Shown here in pieces: positions 11,601 to 22,208 of a stretch of DNA of 64,000 bases (positions are counted from its first letter, which is position 1; each line of letters starts with the position of its first letter). The position numbers and the translations under genes are program-made. The DNA is taken from assembly GCA_015143295.1 (NCBI GenBank), contig CM026562.1, positions 11,064,041 to 11,128,040 on the forward strand, written 5' to 3'. This DNA is from Tetracentron sinense. Lineage: Eukaryota; Streptophyta; Magnoliopsida; Trochodendrales; Trochodendraceae. A model generated the notes under the pieces. The model was not told where the DNA came from. It saw only the letters and a list, made by a program, of their open reading frames with translations, and made no database searches.

Positions 11601-14442
11601 GATGCGCAGACCTTGTATGGTCCCATACATTTGGGCCCTTACTCCTGGAAGAGATCTTTCCTCTATTCGCCACCATTACCTTGAAAGACGTGTCAATTTT
11701 CATGTGGTAAAGACTAAAGGGCCTACTTTACAATCCTTAGGTCCACAAAAGTTGGGAATGCTACCCAAATCAGTAAGAATAACAATATGTTTCTGATTAA
11801 TATGCCACAAAGCCCCATTGCTTTTCGTGATGAAAATCTAGCTACAGATTGGAGCAAAATTTCTTGCTAACATAGCCCTCACCTTCCTCATCTAACTCGT
11901 TAGCACATCGTGTTAAGGATAAACGTTGTTCGATGGCAGGAAACATTTTATTTATTGCAGTTATAACTAGGGGTGTCAAAAGGATATGAAAATTATCAGT
12001 TTCAATATCTGTATTCGATTTGTATCTGAATTCGTTTGCTCAGATAATTATCGAAATAGGTATCCAGCGGAGCGAATTCAAGTACTTTTATTATCCGTTT
12101 ATAATCGGATACGAATTTGGATATTAATATATCTTGTTAGATAAATATCCGACCAATTATATAATGTATTACTATATATATACTTGATATATTATAAGTT
12201 CACAAGACTAAAGTACCCTTGTTAATATGTACCTTTTACTTAATTCTAAGACATTACATTGTAATTTTTTAATAAATGAGGATAAATAGTAATTGATTAT
12301 TTTAAAATATATATATATATATTTTGTTGTAGGAATCTGATTTATCCGAATTTGAACATTTTAATTGAAGTCAAATAGGAATACTCTATTCACTATTCGT
12401 TGGAAATTTTAATTGAATTGGACTATTCATTGGAAATTTTAATCGAATTTGGATAGTCAAATATGTAATTAGATAAAAAAATCGGATATACACTATCCGC
12501 TTTGAATTTGTTCCGTTTACAACTCTAGTTATAAAATAAATCTTTATTCAGTGTGTTTTCATCTCCATGTGTCAGTCATTTTATAGAAATCGAGGTCATG
12601 CTTGATCCCATCGGTGGTGGAGTTCGTGGCAGTGATTATTGGCTAGGGGTTGATCCTTGAGTTCACCGGGAAGCTGCAAGTTTATCTTTTCAGAGGCTCG
12701 CAAATCCCATTGTCATCGCCAAGGATGTACGGTTAAAAATTAGGACATCATGTTTGATTTATTCTTTAGTCCCCAAAAAAACAACTAATAAGTGAAGAAT
12801 CATCGATTGCATTTGCACAATTTTCCAATTTCTCAAATTGTGTTTGATAGCAACGTATCTAAGAGGTTTAATGTAGTTTCATAAGCAGAGACGGTTGTGA
12901 AATTATTGAACTCGCCAAGTCCCAAACAAAAGCACAAAATTTCTTATACGTGTAATTAAATGCAAAGAATTGCTCCATGCAATAGATCCAATTCACTAAA
13001 TCATTGCAGCCAAAGCATGGAAACCAATCATGGTGTGGTAGGTTTGGATGGAACTACTTACCTTGCCGATGGATTGGCGATCCTTCAAACGCACTTGATC
13101 ATTCCTCACCTAAATCGAATAGTAGAAATCTCTTGCACTTTGGCTATGGACGCAATATATGTCAGGCAAGGATTAAAAATAAGATTTTGGGAGATGTATC
13201 GGTCCCACCGAAACCTATACGTATCAGTTTCAATATCGATTCCGGACAATTCATATAATTTTTTTCTTTTTTAAAGAAAAATTAAATTAAATTAAAAAAC
13301 AAATGAGTTATTTTAACTGAATTTACCAAATATAAAGTTATGGGAAGCGACTTGGGACTCAAAGTCTCAAAGACAAAGTAGCAAACACAATTACAATTAC
13401 ACAATGAACAAAAACATAAATAACTTAATAAACGATACGTATCATCCATTTTGTATCAATATAAATATCATTCAGGGAGCTACCAAACCTAAACGTATCG
13501 CCCGTTCCGTATCAGTAATTTTTATTTCCATGATGTCATGTTAACAACTACATTCATGGTTTCGATCTTGTCCAAAGCAAAGGATTAATGTAGAGAACTC
13601 CTTGATATTTTCAATCTAAAGCTCCATTTTCTTCAACTATAGTGATCTTGAGCTTGGGACTATCGAACTTCATCCTCACTAACCAGAAACCTTTGCTCCA
13701 CTACCTAGTTGATAAGTCATCGACAAGAGAAAGCTCATTAATGGAGTTTAAGCAAGAAGAACAAAAAGAAGTTTCCCACTTTTGGGGGGAAAGTCCTCCT
13801 TAGGATTTTCAAGAGAAAGGATAAGATTCATTGCCTTATTTTCTCCTATTATAATTATAATTCTTTATATTCTAAGATCACTTCCCAAAATAACACAGTC
13901 TAATAATAGATACTTGCTAATCAAGAAATCCCATATGAGAGACTTGCTAGGACTATAGTTTCAAATCCATTGCTTCCTTTCTTTACTTTTATTGATGTAA
14001 GTTGTTATTCACCATTTTGCTAGTGATTATTTCCATTCCATCCTACAATTTCAATTTCCACAAATTTACACATTCCACTAACAATGCAATTAAGAAAAAG
14101 AAAAAAAAAACAAATAGCATCTCCTATTTCCATTTAATTCAGCATGAACAGACAGAAAACATAATAGGGAATAACTAACTGCAAATGAAAAATTCCAAAA
14201 AAATCGAACTAGAACCCTAATTCAAATTGAAGATCATTGCAAAAATATATAAGGAAGTACTAGGTTGGAAAACAAATATCATGTAGAAAAGGACATACAA
14301 AAAATAAATCAGAGAGAATCGTAGAGGGAGAGAGAGAGAGAGAGAGCAATGTTCGTACCTCAAGCATCGCCTCAACGGTATCAGGCGTTGCAACGTTTGA
14401 AGTCTGCTCCACCTGGTTCGAATGTTCCGCTTCCGCCCCCAT
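5621..14442 (-). CDS. Ankyrin-repeat protein gene, 5' part, three exons, 3' end not in window
   Basis: Three minus-strand exons join in frame: 14359-14442 (28 codons), 8588-8675 (29 codons plus 1 nt) and 5621-5685 (22 codons with the split base). They encode 79 residues of a small ankyrin-repeat protein. The first 28 residues are an acidic, polar leader. The segment EAARYDDIDDI starts the first helix pair, and the canonical repeat core GRTALHMAAANGHLAIVEYL spans the exon 2/3 junction. All boundaries obey GT...AG with phases 0, 1 and 0. Ankyrin repeats bind partner proteins; no catalytic role is implied, and the partner is unknown. It resembles the small plant ankyrin family often annotated as P16F5.05c-like (recalled, not searched). 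The remaining repeats would lie to the left; I found none in 1-5620, so either intron 3 exceeds 5.6 kb or the gene is truncated. Introns 1 and 2 are 5.7 and 2.9 kb. Confidence 0.9.
5686..8587 (-). other. Ankyrin gene intron 2 (2.9 kb)
   Basis: A non-coding, AT-rich intron with GTTGTT donor and TTTCAG acceptor. It contains a GCCTCA-rich repeat (7640-8375) and AT microsatellites near 7366-7387 and 7800-7820. The open frame at 6312-6524 (minus) matches nothing I recognise. Confidence 0.75.
7640..8375. repeat. GCCTCA-rich repeat with inverted ends
   Basis: The left end near 7640-7700 (AAATGGTGAAGGCATGAGGC, then CTCAAGTCTTGAGACC) and the right end near 8215-8375 (AGCCTCACATGCCTTTTAAA) are inverted relatives rich in GAGGC/GCCTC. 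A further fragment lies at 8785-8880. The family was not identified, and boundaries are approximate. Confidence 0.55.
8588..8675 (-). CDS. Ankyrin gene exon 2
   Basis: A T-rich tract and AACAG acceptor precede GCTGCTAGATATGATGAC (AARYDD). The exon ends AGAACAG|GTTGTT, phase 1. It encodes 29 codons, AARYDDIDDI to KDSQGRT, the first half of an ankyrin repeat. It lies between two copies of a GCCTCA-rich repeat, but the exon itself is intact. Confidence 0.9.
8785..8880. repeat. Fragment of the same GCCTCA-rich repeat
   Basis: It carries TTAAGCCTCACGTCTCAAGG and ends CCTTCACCTTTTAAAACACT, an inverted match to the left end of the 7640 repeat. It lies in intron 1, on the other side of exon 2. Confidence 0.55.
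9899..10230. repeat. 33-bp inverted repeat, ~265-bp spacer
   Basis: TTCATTGAAAAGCTTGACCT at 9901 recurs inverted near 10205-10228, with matching extension through the TTATGG...CCTTCTC segment and only two or so mismatches. A transcript of the intron could fold back here. No other sign of a small-RNA gene is seen. Confidence 0.7.
11265..11428 (-). pseudogene. Remnant of a gypsy integrase chromodomain
   Basis: The minus-strand translation from about 11428 reads like the chromodomain at the C-terminus of chromovirus integrases. The diagnostic string is LVQWSNSNMTEEDATWE, followed by a helix-like LHILKERFAAFNL. It belongs to a different gypsy branch (Reina- or CRM-like spacing) from the Tekay elements in this window. 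Nothing recognisable of integrase or RT remains upstream, so it is a short fossil inside ankyrin intron 1. Confidence 0.5.
11968..12527. mobile_element. hAT-like MITE, near-perfect 8-bp TSD
   Basis: Left terminus TAGGGGTGTCAAA; right terminus read on the other strand TAGAGTTGTAAAC. Flanks are GTTATAAC (11960-11967) and GTTATAAA (12528-12535), 7 of 8 identical. TAGGGGTG-type ends with 8-bp duplications are typical of hAT elements. The interior is AT-rich with repeated TCCGAATT-like motifs and has no gene. Confidence 0.75.
13167..13532. mobile_element. Probable hAT-like MITE
   Basis: Left end CAAGGATTAAAAATAAG and right end (other strand) CATGGAAATAAAAATTACTG are imperfect inverted repeats. 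Flanks ATGTCAGG (13159-13166) and ATGTCATG (13533-13540) match at 7 of 8 positions. The interior carries several CGTATC motifs and no gene. Confidence 0.62.
14359..14442 (-). CDS. Ankyrin gene exon 1 (start codon to phase-0 donor)
   Basis: The ATG at 14442-14440 opens MGAEAEHSNQVEQ and runs 28 codons to MLE. The donor GAG|GTACG has its GT at 14358-14357. This ATG was chosen because the frame joins exon 2 exactly and because family members have a short N-terminal extension before the EAARYDD motif. Confidence 0.88.
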
Positions 14443-14637
14443 TTTCCACTGTTCGGGAGGAGTCCTTCCCCTTCTTAAGAATAGACGGAGAGAGGAAGCT
14501 TTTAACGCACCCCTTTAAACAAGAAGCCAACTTATTTTCTTTCTTTTTTCGAGTTAAGACTCGAGACTAACAAAAAAAACTCACAAATTTAGCCCAATAA
14601 CACACACACTCACCACAGAAAACTGAACCCAAAGCAC
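14443..14637 (-). promoter_or_regulatory. Residual 5' leader/promoter of the ankyrin gene
   Basis: Only 195 bp of original sequence separate the ankyrin ATG from a 12.9-kb stack of transposons. A CCAAT-type motif (ATTGG on the minus strand) is seen near 14594-14598 and a TTTAAAG near 14513. A clear TATA box is not evident. The gene's distal upstream sequence now continues at 27531. Confidence 0.5.
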
Positions 14638-16739
14638 CACTGTTTTCATAACCGGACCGGCCATCGAACCGGTTGAGTGGCCGGTTCCTGGTCCGGTTCG
14701 ACCGTGTAATTTTTGTAAGAAATAACAAATTTTTTTATTTTTTCCTCCATTTTTCTTGGTTCTGACCAATTCCCAACCGGTTTTGCCGATATTGACCGGT
14801 TCTGAAAGAGTTCCAGTTTTTGGTGAATGGAATCCAAATAAAAAATAATACGGAAAACTACTGGATCCCGAAGATCTTTACACTATAAACATTTAATATT
14901 AACTACATTAAGGAAGAAGAAAACATCGATGAATGATGTTCACCGATGACGGACAAAACGATAGAACTTCAGAACTTTTTATAGAGATTTCTTGAAGAAA
15001 TAGTCCAAGTTCGATCCTCGCTCTTCGCTATCTCTGCGAAGCTTTTGAATCTTTTCTTAGCTTTTTAAAGAACAAAATTATCTTCAAATCAATCCTTAAA
15101 AGAAGATCCTTGGATCAAAAGAGATGAAGGAGATTATGGAGTTCTAACAACTTAGAACAAGAAAGTCCACGAAAATCCCTTGGGGAATTCTTTAGACCTC
15201 AAGAAAATCCCTAGGGTGTCCACCTTGGCTCACAAAAATTCTTTTTGGATGAATAATTATCCCACACGGTTTTTTTGTGGTGGTAGTATATATAAATGTG
15301 GATTTTATCTATATCTTGATCATTACCTTTTAGAGTTGATAATTATCTTTTAGAGTTTCTAATAATGATAACTCTTATCATTAATAGACTCCTAGTTTAC
15401 CCACAATAAGTTTGTTATCACAAAACTTCTAAATTAAGTTTCATTTTCTTAAAAGGATTCCTTAATTAAATAGATATAACCAACTCCCTAAAAAAATAGG
15501 GATTATAGAATCTAAACAATCTAGATTCTCCACAAGGGGGGCGTGAGCTAAAAGGTAGGGATTAATGATTATCTCTTTTGTTTCTTCAGCACCAAGTAAT
15601 TATCTAATCTCATTAGATAAGAGATAATTAATTAATAATTATCTACTAACCAAAATCCCATAAAATAGGGAAGATGAAATAGGCGCCACCTTTAGGGTGT
15701 TCATCCCTTAGGCGTGGGCCCACTTATAAGGTCCTTCTTATATGGGTTTTATGAATATGGGTCAAACCCATATTCACTTATTTTTGGTTGGTCAAATAAT
15801 TATTATTTTATCCATTTAATTAGATTAACATTTAATCTAAAATATAGGTTAATATTTAATCTATTAATACAAATTAACATTTAATCTATTATTAAAGATT
15901 AACATTTAATCTATTTATACGAGCTTGTATTTCTTTATAAGCACCTCCACAGATTGCTCTAGGACATTCTAAACCTGGCTTACCCGGTGTTATCTCATTG
16001 ACCCTTTAATAGGAAGGACACCGGATGTCGCGACCCAAAACCCACCCTAGGAGTTAGAGTGAACTTTGGACGACTAATCATGACTTGCTTGACAACTAGC
16101 CTGCAAAACCCATAGAGCATATACAATAGAGGATATAAACAGCGGAAACATACTCTAACATAGCACAGCGGAAGACTACCAAACCTCTATGTATATACAT
16201 ACGCAAATCCAAGTTTATACAAAAAGTCTCCAAAAGAAAATGCGGACATGCCCACCAAAATACATGAATCTAACTCTCATCTCACCCACAGCTAATCCAC
16301 TCAGAATCAAATCACCACCTACTGATAACCCTCTATGGGAGGTTCCTCCAAAGGCTCCTCGACGTACTCCTCTTCCACCCATGGACCAGGAGCACAAACA
16401 TCAAATGGAGCAGCAGCTCTCTCAGAACCTGCCGACATAAGAAGTACGGCTGAGCATGGAATACTCAGCGGGTACTAAATACTAACCAACAATTATAGCA
16501 TAGAAATGGCAATACATGATTAGGAGCAATTCATATATGTCAACGGAAACAATTCATATCATACAAGGAAGTAAAGTAGTTTATAATCATGCTTGAAATT
16601 CGTAGAAAGCCGATAAATCCTCTTGAAAACATCGTGCACTTGACTTGACTTGAAATATCTTTTCGTACTTGAAAGCTTGTCTTGTCTATCTTGCTTGATT
16701 CTTGTATGTTGTGTCATGTCATGCATGCTTGCTTGTGAT

Positions 16740-16935
16740 CATGTAACTTGTGAGATTCTCTTGTGAGATGTACTTGTGAGATGCGCTTGTGAGATGCCTT
16801 GAGAGGGAAGGGAGACCCTTCTTTATGCAATGCACTTGCGAGGGAAGGGAGACCCTTCTTTATGATATGTATGTACTTGCGAGGGAAGGGAGGCCCTTCT
16901 TTATGATATGCACTTGTGAGTGAGGGGAGACCCCT
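16740..16935 (-). repeat. Second LTR sub-repeat block (element 1, 3' LTR)
   Basis: Four TTGTGAGAT-type units are followed by three units of GCGAGGGAAGGGAGACCC with TTCTTTATG. The same block is present in the 5' LTR near 24532-24727 and in elements 2 and 3. Confidence 0.85.
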
Positions 16936-17859
16936 CGTGGAATGTTGGTTCTTGTCTACTTGTAAAAAGCGAGGTAAAACATATCGTAGGATATGCCCCA
17001 CCTCTATCCATCTTCTTGGAAACCTCGATAAATCATGCCATGCATGCCGTGCTCGTGGGAACCGTGTACATACTTGCATTTTAAATTTAAACATGACATT
17101 TGGGAAATTTCACAACACACATAACATTAAAGATTTAGCAATTCAATATTCGTAGCATTTAGGGAAAACAGGAAACACACTATCATAGGTCCTAGCAATA
17201 TTCAGAATTTATTAGGCATACATTTCCGAATTTACAACTCACTTTATTCACTTTGGCATTTCATCAAACATATTATGTTCATTATGGATTTACCCTACAA
17301 CATGCTTTTCTAGATGGGTTTTACTCAAATCATACATGTACGTTCGTTATTGGAACAATACCCTTCCTCATTTGTTCATCACACACCACCATTGGCATCC
17401 AGTCGCCCATTCCATCTCCATTCTCCATTCACAACCATTCACCACCATTCATCTCATAACACATGTATAAATGAAAGAAAATAAAAGAAAGAAGGGGAAA
17501 GAAGAACTATAACTAGGAGGGTAGCAAGAAGTACCGACCTTGAAGAGATGAGGAGGAAATCCCTCTTCCAAACGACTGTGAGTTGCTGCCCTAGCTTGGA
17601 TCGCGAGCTCCACGAATGCTTGAGCCGAAATCTTGAAGAAAACGGGCTTGAGGTTGATCTAGGGTTTCAAAACCCTTTGATTTCTCTCCAAAATGGAAAC
17701 CCTAGGTTGGAATCGCCTTCTCCCCTTTCTCCTATTCCCTCAAACTCTCTAAGTGTCGAATGATGCCCTAAAGGCTCGGGTTAAACTCTTAAGGTAAGAG
17801 TGAACTGACAAAAGACCATAACACCCTTACTAAATTTCTGTAAAAACACGAGTGTCGAA

Positions 17860-18240
17860 CTCGTTGTGCTGTGAACAGTGCCAACCCGTGGCCCGTGAAC
17901 AGTGTCAACTCGTGGTCCGTTGTGTTGTACATAGTGCTGAGCTCGTTGAGCTGTGAACAGTGCCGAGCACGTTGTGCCGCGAATAGTGCTAACCCGTTGT
18001 GCTGTGAACAGTGTCAACTCGTGGTCCGTGAACAGTGTCAACTCGTGGTCCGTTGTAGTGTGCATAGTGCTGAGCTCGTTGAGCTGTGAACAGTGCCGAG
18101 CACGTTGTGCCGTGAATAGTGCTAACCCGTTGTGCTGTGAACAGTGTCAACTCGTGGTCCGTGAACGGTGTCAACTCGTGGTCTATGAACGGTGTCAACT
18201 CGTGGTCTGTGAACAGTGTCAACTCGTGGTCCGTTGTCTT
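17860..18240 (-). repeat. U3 tandem repeats, 24-26 bp units (element 1, 3' LTR)
   Basis: Repeated units of the type GTGAACAGTGTCAACTCGTG occur here with variants (GAGCACGTTGTGC, CTAACCCGTTGTGC). They lie within the first 800 bp of the LTR on the minus strand, the U3 region where enhancers usually reside. A short zone of ACGT-core motifs (ACGACGTACACGTCGT) and a doubled GAGCTACGTCCTTAGCGC follow to the right. Open frames through these repeats are artefacts. Confidence 0.85.
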
Positions 18241-18633
18241 ATGTACAGCGTGCCCGTGGTGAGTTGTACAACGTGCCCGTTGTGCTATACGACGTACACG
18301 TCGTCTGCTGCACGACGTACCCGTCGTCTGTTGCACAATGGATGCACAACGTATACGTTATCAGAGTACGTCCTTAGCGCATAACCGAGCTACGTCCTTA
18401 GCGCCTAACCGAGCTACGTTTTGCCTACAGGTTTAGACTGTTTTGGCCATATCTTTTGACTCGTTCATCCGATTTTGACGATTCAACTTGCGTGGTGGTC
18501 GTACTTCGAAAAGGAACATTTCTGACATTTTGAAATTTCCAAATTCTTCCTCATTTATTAATTTTAACTCTTTAAAGGCAAAATGACAACGGAAGTGTCA
18601 TGTATTAAGCATGAAAAAGTCTGGGGCTCTACA

Positions 18634-18646
18634 TCCTCCCCCCCTT
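18634..18646 (-). promoter_or_regulatory. Polypurine tract, element 1
   Basis: On the minus strand AAGGGGGGGAGGA abuts the 3' LTR start TGTAGAG. This is the expected primer site for plus-strand DNA synthesis. Confidence 0.93.
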
Positions 18647-18733
18647 ACAAAAATTTCGTCCTCGAAATTCAGACGATACTAGCATTACAAATCAAAACAG
18701 AATTACAAGTCCTACACAGACTTCATACAAAAC

Positions 18734-21700
18734 TCATTCAATTAATTCTGGGTACTTTGCCTTGACTTCGGCTTCACGCTCCCATGTAGCTTCTTCCCGA
18801 GCATGGTGTTGCCATTGCACAAGAACCAAAGGAATTGTCTTGTTGCGAAGCACCTGATTTCTTCGATCCAAAATCTGAATCGGCTTTTCAATCAAGGTGA
18901 GGTCCTCTCGAACCTCCAACGGTTCCAAGTCTATGACATGCGAAGGATCCGCAATGTACTTCCGAAGCATAGACACATGGAAGACGTTGTGAACTGCGGC
19001 CATGTGAGGTGGAAGAGCTACTTGATAAGCAACTTCACCCACTTGTGTGATAATCTCAAAAGGCCCAACATACCGAGGACTGAGCTTGCCTCGCTTTCCA
19101 AATCTCATGATCCCTTTGCTAGGAGATACTTTCACAAAAACTTGATCCCCTACTTGAAATTCCAAGTCCCTACGGCGCGTGTCCGCATAACTTTTCTGGC
19201 GATCTTGAGCGGCTTTCAATCGATCCCGAATGACCTTAACTGTGTTTGCAGTTTGCTCAATCAACTCCGGACCAAGTACTTTCCTTTCTCCTACCTCATC
19301 CCAATAGAGAGGAGACCTACAACTTCGCCCATACAAGGCCTCAAATGGTGCCATTTGGATACTTGCCTCATAGCTGTTATTATAGGCGAATTCAACCAAA
19401 GGCAAGTGCTCTTCCCAACTGCCTCTGAAATCCAACATACAAAGCCCGAAGCATGTCTTCAATGACTTGGTTCACTCTCTCGGTTTGTCCATCCGTCTGT
19501 GGATGAAAAGCGGTGCTGAAATCAAGTCGGGAACCCATAGCTTCCTGAAAGCTTTTCCAGAATCGTGATGTAAATCTTGGATCCCGATCTGACACAATAC
19601 TGACGGGCACTCCGTGTAACCTCACTACTTCCTTGATGTATAGAGCGGCCAACTGGCTAGAGTTGAAAGTAGTTCGGTAGGGTAAGAAATGAGCGGACTT
19701 TGTCAAACGATCCACTACTACCCATATCGCATCTGAGCCCCTTGCCGTCTTTGGCAAGCCAACTATGAAATCCATGGATATGTTCTCCCATTTCCACTCG
19801 GGAATCGAAAGGGAATGCAATAGACCGGCGGGTCGCATGTGTTCTGCTTTCACCTGTTGGAACACTAAGCACCGTGCTACATATTCCGCAACCTCCCTCT
19901 TCATATTCCGCCACCAAAAGTGACTCTTGAGGTTCCGGTACATCTTTGTACCTCCTGGATGCACTGTGTACTTCGAACGGTGTGCTTCATCCAAAATCTC
20001 TCTTCGAAGATCTGCATTGGCTGGGACGCACAGTCTTCCCTTGAATGTGATAGCACCCCGACTAGTGAGAGAGAAGTCCTCACTACCCTTAGCAACTTCC
20101 TTATCCCGATAAGCCAACAATTCAGCATCCATGGCTTGATATTCTTGGATCAAATCTATCATGTACGGCCGAACCGTAACATTTGCCAAGGTAGGACCAC
20201 GGACAGAGTCATTCACACTGATGTCCAGATTTGCCAAATCTTCTAGTAGCTTCCATTCTTGAACCAACATATGAGCTAATAACCCTTGAGGTCTTCTACT
20301 CAAAGCATCAGCCACAACATTCGCTTTACCCGGGTGGTATTGAATGGTACAGTCATAGTCCTTCAGAAATTCCATCCAACGCCTTTGCCTTAGATTCAGC
20401 TCCTTTTGGGAAAAGAGGTACTTGAGGCTCTTGTGATCGGTAAATACATAGAACTCCACCCCATAAAGGTAATGACGCCAAATCTTAAGTGCGAACACGA
20501 CCGCCGCAAGCTCCAAGTCGTGCGTGGGATAATTCTTCTCATGCTCCTTCAACTGCCTTGATGCATAGGCAATGAATTTCTTGTGCTGCATGAGTACACA
20601 CCCAAGTCCAACGTGTGAGGCATCACTATACACCTCATACCCAAAAGGTCCGGATGGCACAGTAAGGACAGGGGCTGTAGTAAGCCTCTTCTTCAGTTCC
20701 GTGAAACTGATCTCGCACTTATCACTCCATACAAACTTGGCGTTCTTCCTTGTCAGGTAAGTGAGCGGTGCTGCAAGGCTAGAGAAACCCTCTACGAATC
20801 TCCTGTAGTAGCCTGCTAATCCAAGAAAACTGCGTATCTCAGTAACACTCTTGGGCCTCGCCCAACTCATAACTGTTTCGATCTTCTTCGGATCTACCGA
20901 GATACCTTCTGCAGAAACAACGTGGCCTAGGAATGCCACCTCTTCCAACCAAAACTCACACTTGCTAAGTTTGGCGTATAGCTTGTGCTCTCTTAGCATT
21001 TCCAAAGCAAGGCATAGGTCGCGTGTGTGATCTTCCCGGGTCTGGGAATAGACCAAAATGTCATCAACAAATACAATCACGCACCTATCAAGATATGGCC
21101 GGAACACCCGGTTCATCAAATCCATAAAGGCTGCCGGCGCGTTCGTGAGTCCAAAAGGCATCACCAAGAACTCGTAGTGTCCATACCGAGTCCTGAAAGC
21201 AGTTTTGGGAACATCTTCCGCCTTAATCTTCAACTGGTGATAACCCGATCGAAGATCTATCTTCGAGAAAAATCTCGCTCCCTTCAACTGATCGAACAAG
21301 TCGTCAATCCTAGGCAATGGATACCTATTCTTTATAGTGACTTTGTTCAATTTCCGGTAATCGACACACATCCGCATCGAGCCATCTTTCTTCTTAACAA
21401 ACAACACTGGGGCACCCCACGGTGAGACACTTGGTCGAATGAAGCCAAGGCCTTGCAATTCCTCCAACTGAGTCTTCAACTCCTTGAGTTCAATAGGGGC
21501 CATTCTATATGGAGCTCTGAAAACAGGAGCTGTGCCTGGTGCAAGCTCGATCACAAACTCGATCTCCCTGTCTGGAGGCAATCCTGGCAACTCCTCTGGA
21601 AATACATCCAGGAACTCACTCACAACCGGAACAGTCGATGAGTCCTTTGCCTCGGGGTTAGCTAAGCCCAATGCCGCAAAACGAGCAATAGATCTACTTC

Positions 21701-22060
21701 TTAACCCGCGAAAGTGGAATGGTTTTCCTTCTACTGGCTTGAAGAGTACCATTTTCTCAAAGCAAGCTACATGCCCATGATGTGCTGCTAACCAATCCAT
21801 TCCCAAAATAACATCAAAGTCTTGGAATCCAAGGACGATGAGATCAACCGCCAATTCGTGGCTTCCAACTTGGACCACACCATTTCTATACACTTTATCT
21901 GCCAATACTGTTTTGCCGAGAGGAGTCGAAATGGCTAACTCTGGTTCTAGCTGACTTGGCTCTACAGAAAAGCCTTCTGAAAAACTCGGCGAGACAAACG
22001 AATGAGTAGACCCGGTATTAATCAATACACGAGCCAAACACTCATTGACTAGTAGGGTTC
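18734..22060 (-). pseudogene. pol: Element 1 pol exon: PR-RT-RH-IN-chromodomain, inactive
   Basis: About 1,108 codons follow the intron. Protease carries LINTGS at 22017-22019 where elements 2 and 3 have LIDTGS, so the catalytic Asp is lost. RT has the FVDD box (21060-21071) and VDYRKLN. RNase H has YSDASH, ELAAV and FTDHKSL. Integrase shows its HHCC finger, then the MDF, SDRD and TERVNQVIE motifs of the DDE triad. The fourth zinc ligand Cys is Phe (TTC at 19860-19862). One extra A in the run at 19441-19443 shifts the frame after the DDE core. The C-terminal chromodomain (LVQWQHHAREEATWE, about 18760-18900) is otherwise open to the stop at 18734. RT and RNase H are uninterrupted. Confidence 0.93.
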
Positions 22061-22208
22061 CTGAAATTTTAACTAGTTACGTCAATTCAAGCATCAACAG
22101 AGTATACACATAGGTATATATACATATATAACATGCCAAGTACATACACAATCAATTTCTATTTAACAGTTCAATTCACGGATAATTAAATGAGCTACAA
22201 CTGCGTAC
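22061..22208 (-). other. Putative gag-pol intron, element 1 (148 nt)
   Basis: Donor CAAG|GTACGC and acceptor AAAATTTCAG|GAACCC. The segment is T-rich, with a branch-point candidate (TTGACG or GTAAC) 15-30 nt before the AG. Removal joins CAA-G to GA-ACC (Q-G-T), continuing into protease LLVNE in frame. Unspliced, the gag frame stops at TAG 22195-22197. The pol frame has a TAA about 15 nt before the acceptor, so the two frames do not overlap here and ribosomal frameshifting could not link them. Confidence 0.75.

Larger units (their letters stand above)
8676..14358 (-). other. Ankyrin gene intron 1 (5.7 kb)
   Basis: A long AT-rich intron with donor GTACGA and acceptor TTAACAG. It contains a GCCTCA repeat fragment, a short inverted repeat, a gypsy chromodomain remnant, two hAT-like MITEs and a GA microsatellite (about 14330-14346) close to the donor. 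I see no further exon. Confidence 0.75.
16026..18633 (-). repeat. Element 1 3' LTR (2608 bp)
   Basis: On the minus strand it starts TGTAGAGCCCCAGAC and ends GGGTCGCGACA. It differs from its partner by one missing 24-bp U3 repeat and by 8 bp retained near 18530 that the partner lost, which together account for the 16-bp length difference. Confidence 0.96.

Noticed and set aside
17860..18240. CRISPR-like array
   Set aside because: Units are contiguous 24-26-bp tandem repeats without unique spacers, in a plant LTR.
17781..18384. Open frames with regular HELTLFTD or CQLVVRE peptide repeats in the LTRs (also in the other LTR copies)
   Set aside because: They are translations of the 24-26-bp U3 tandem repeats, open in several frames at once, with no start context or domain.
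18803..19465. Long plus-strand open frames antisense to integrase (also 36525-37289 and 49333-49758)
   Set aside because: They mirror the codon pattern of the pol gene on the opposite strand and contain no recognisable domain.
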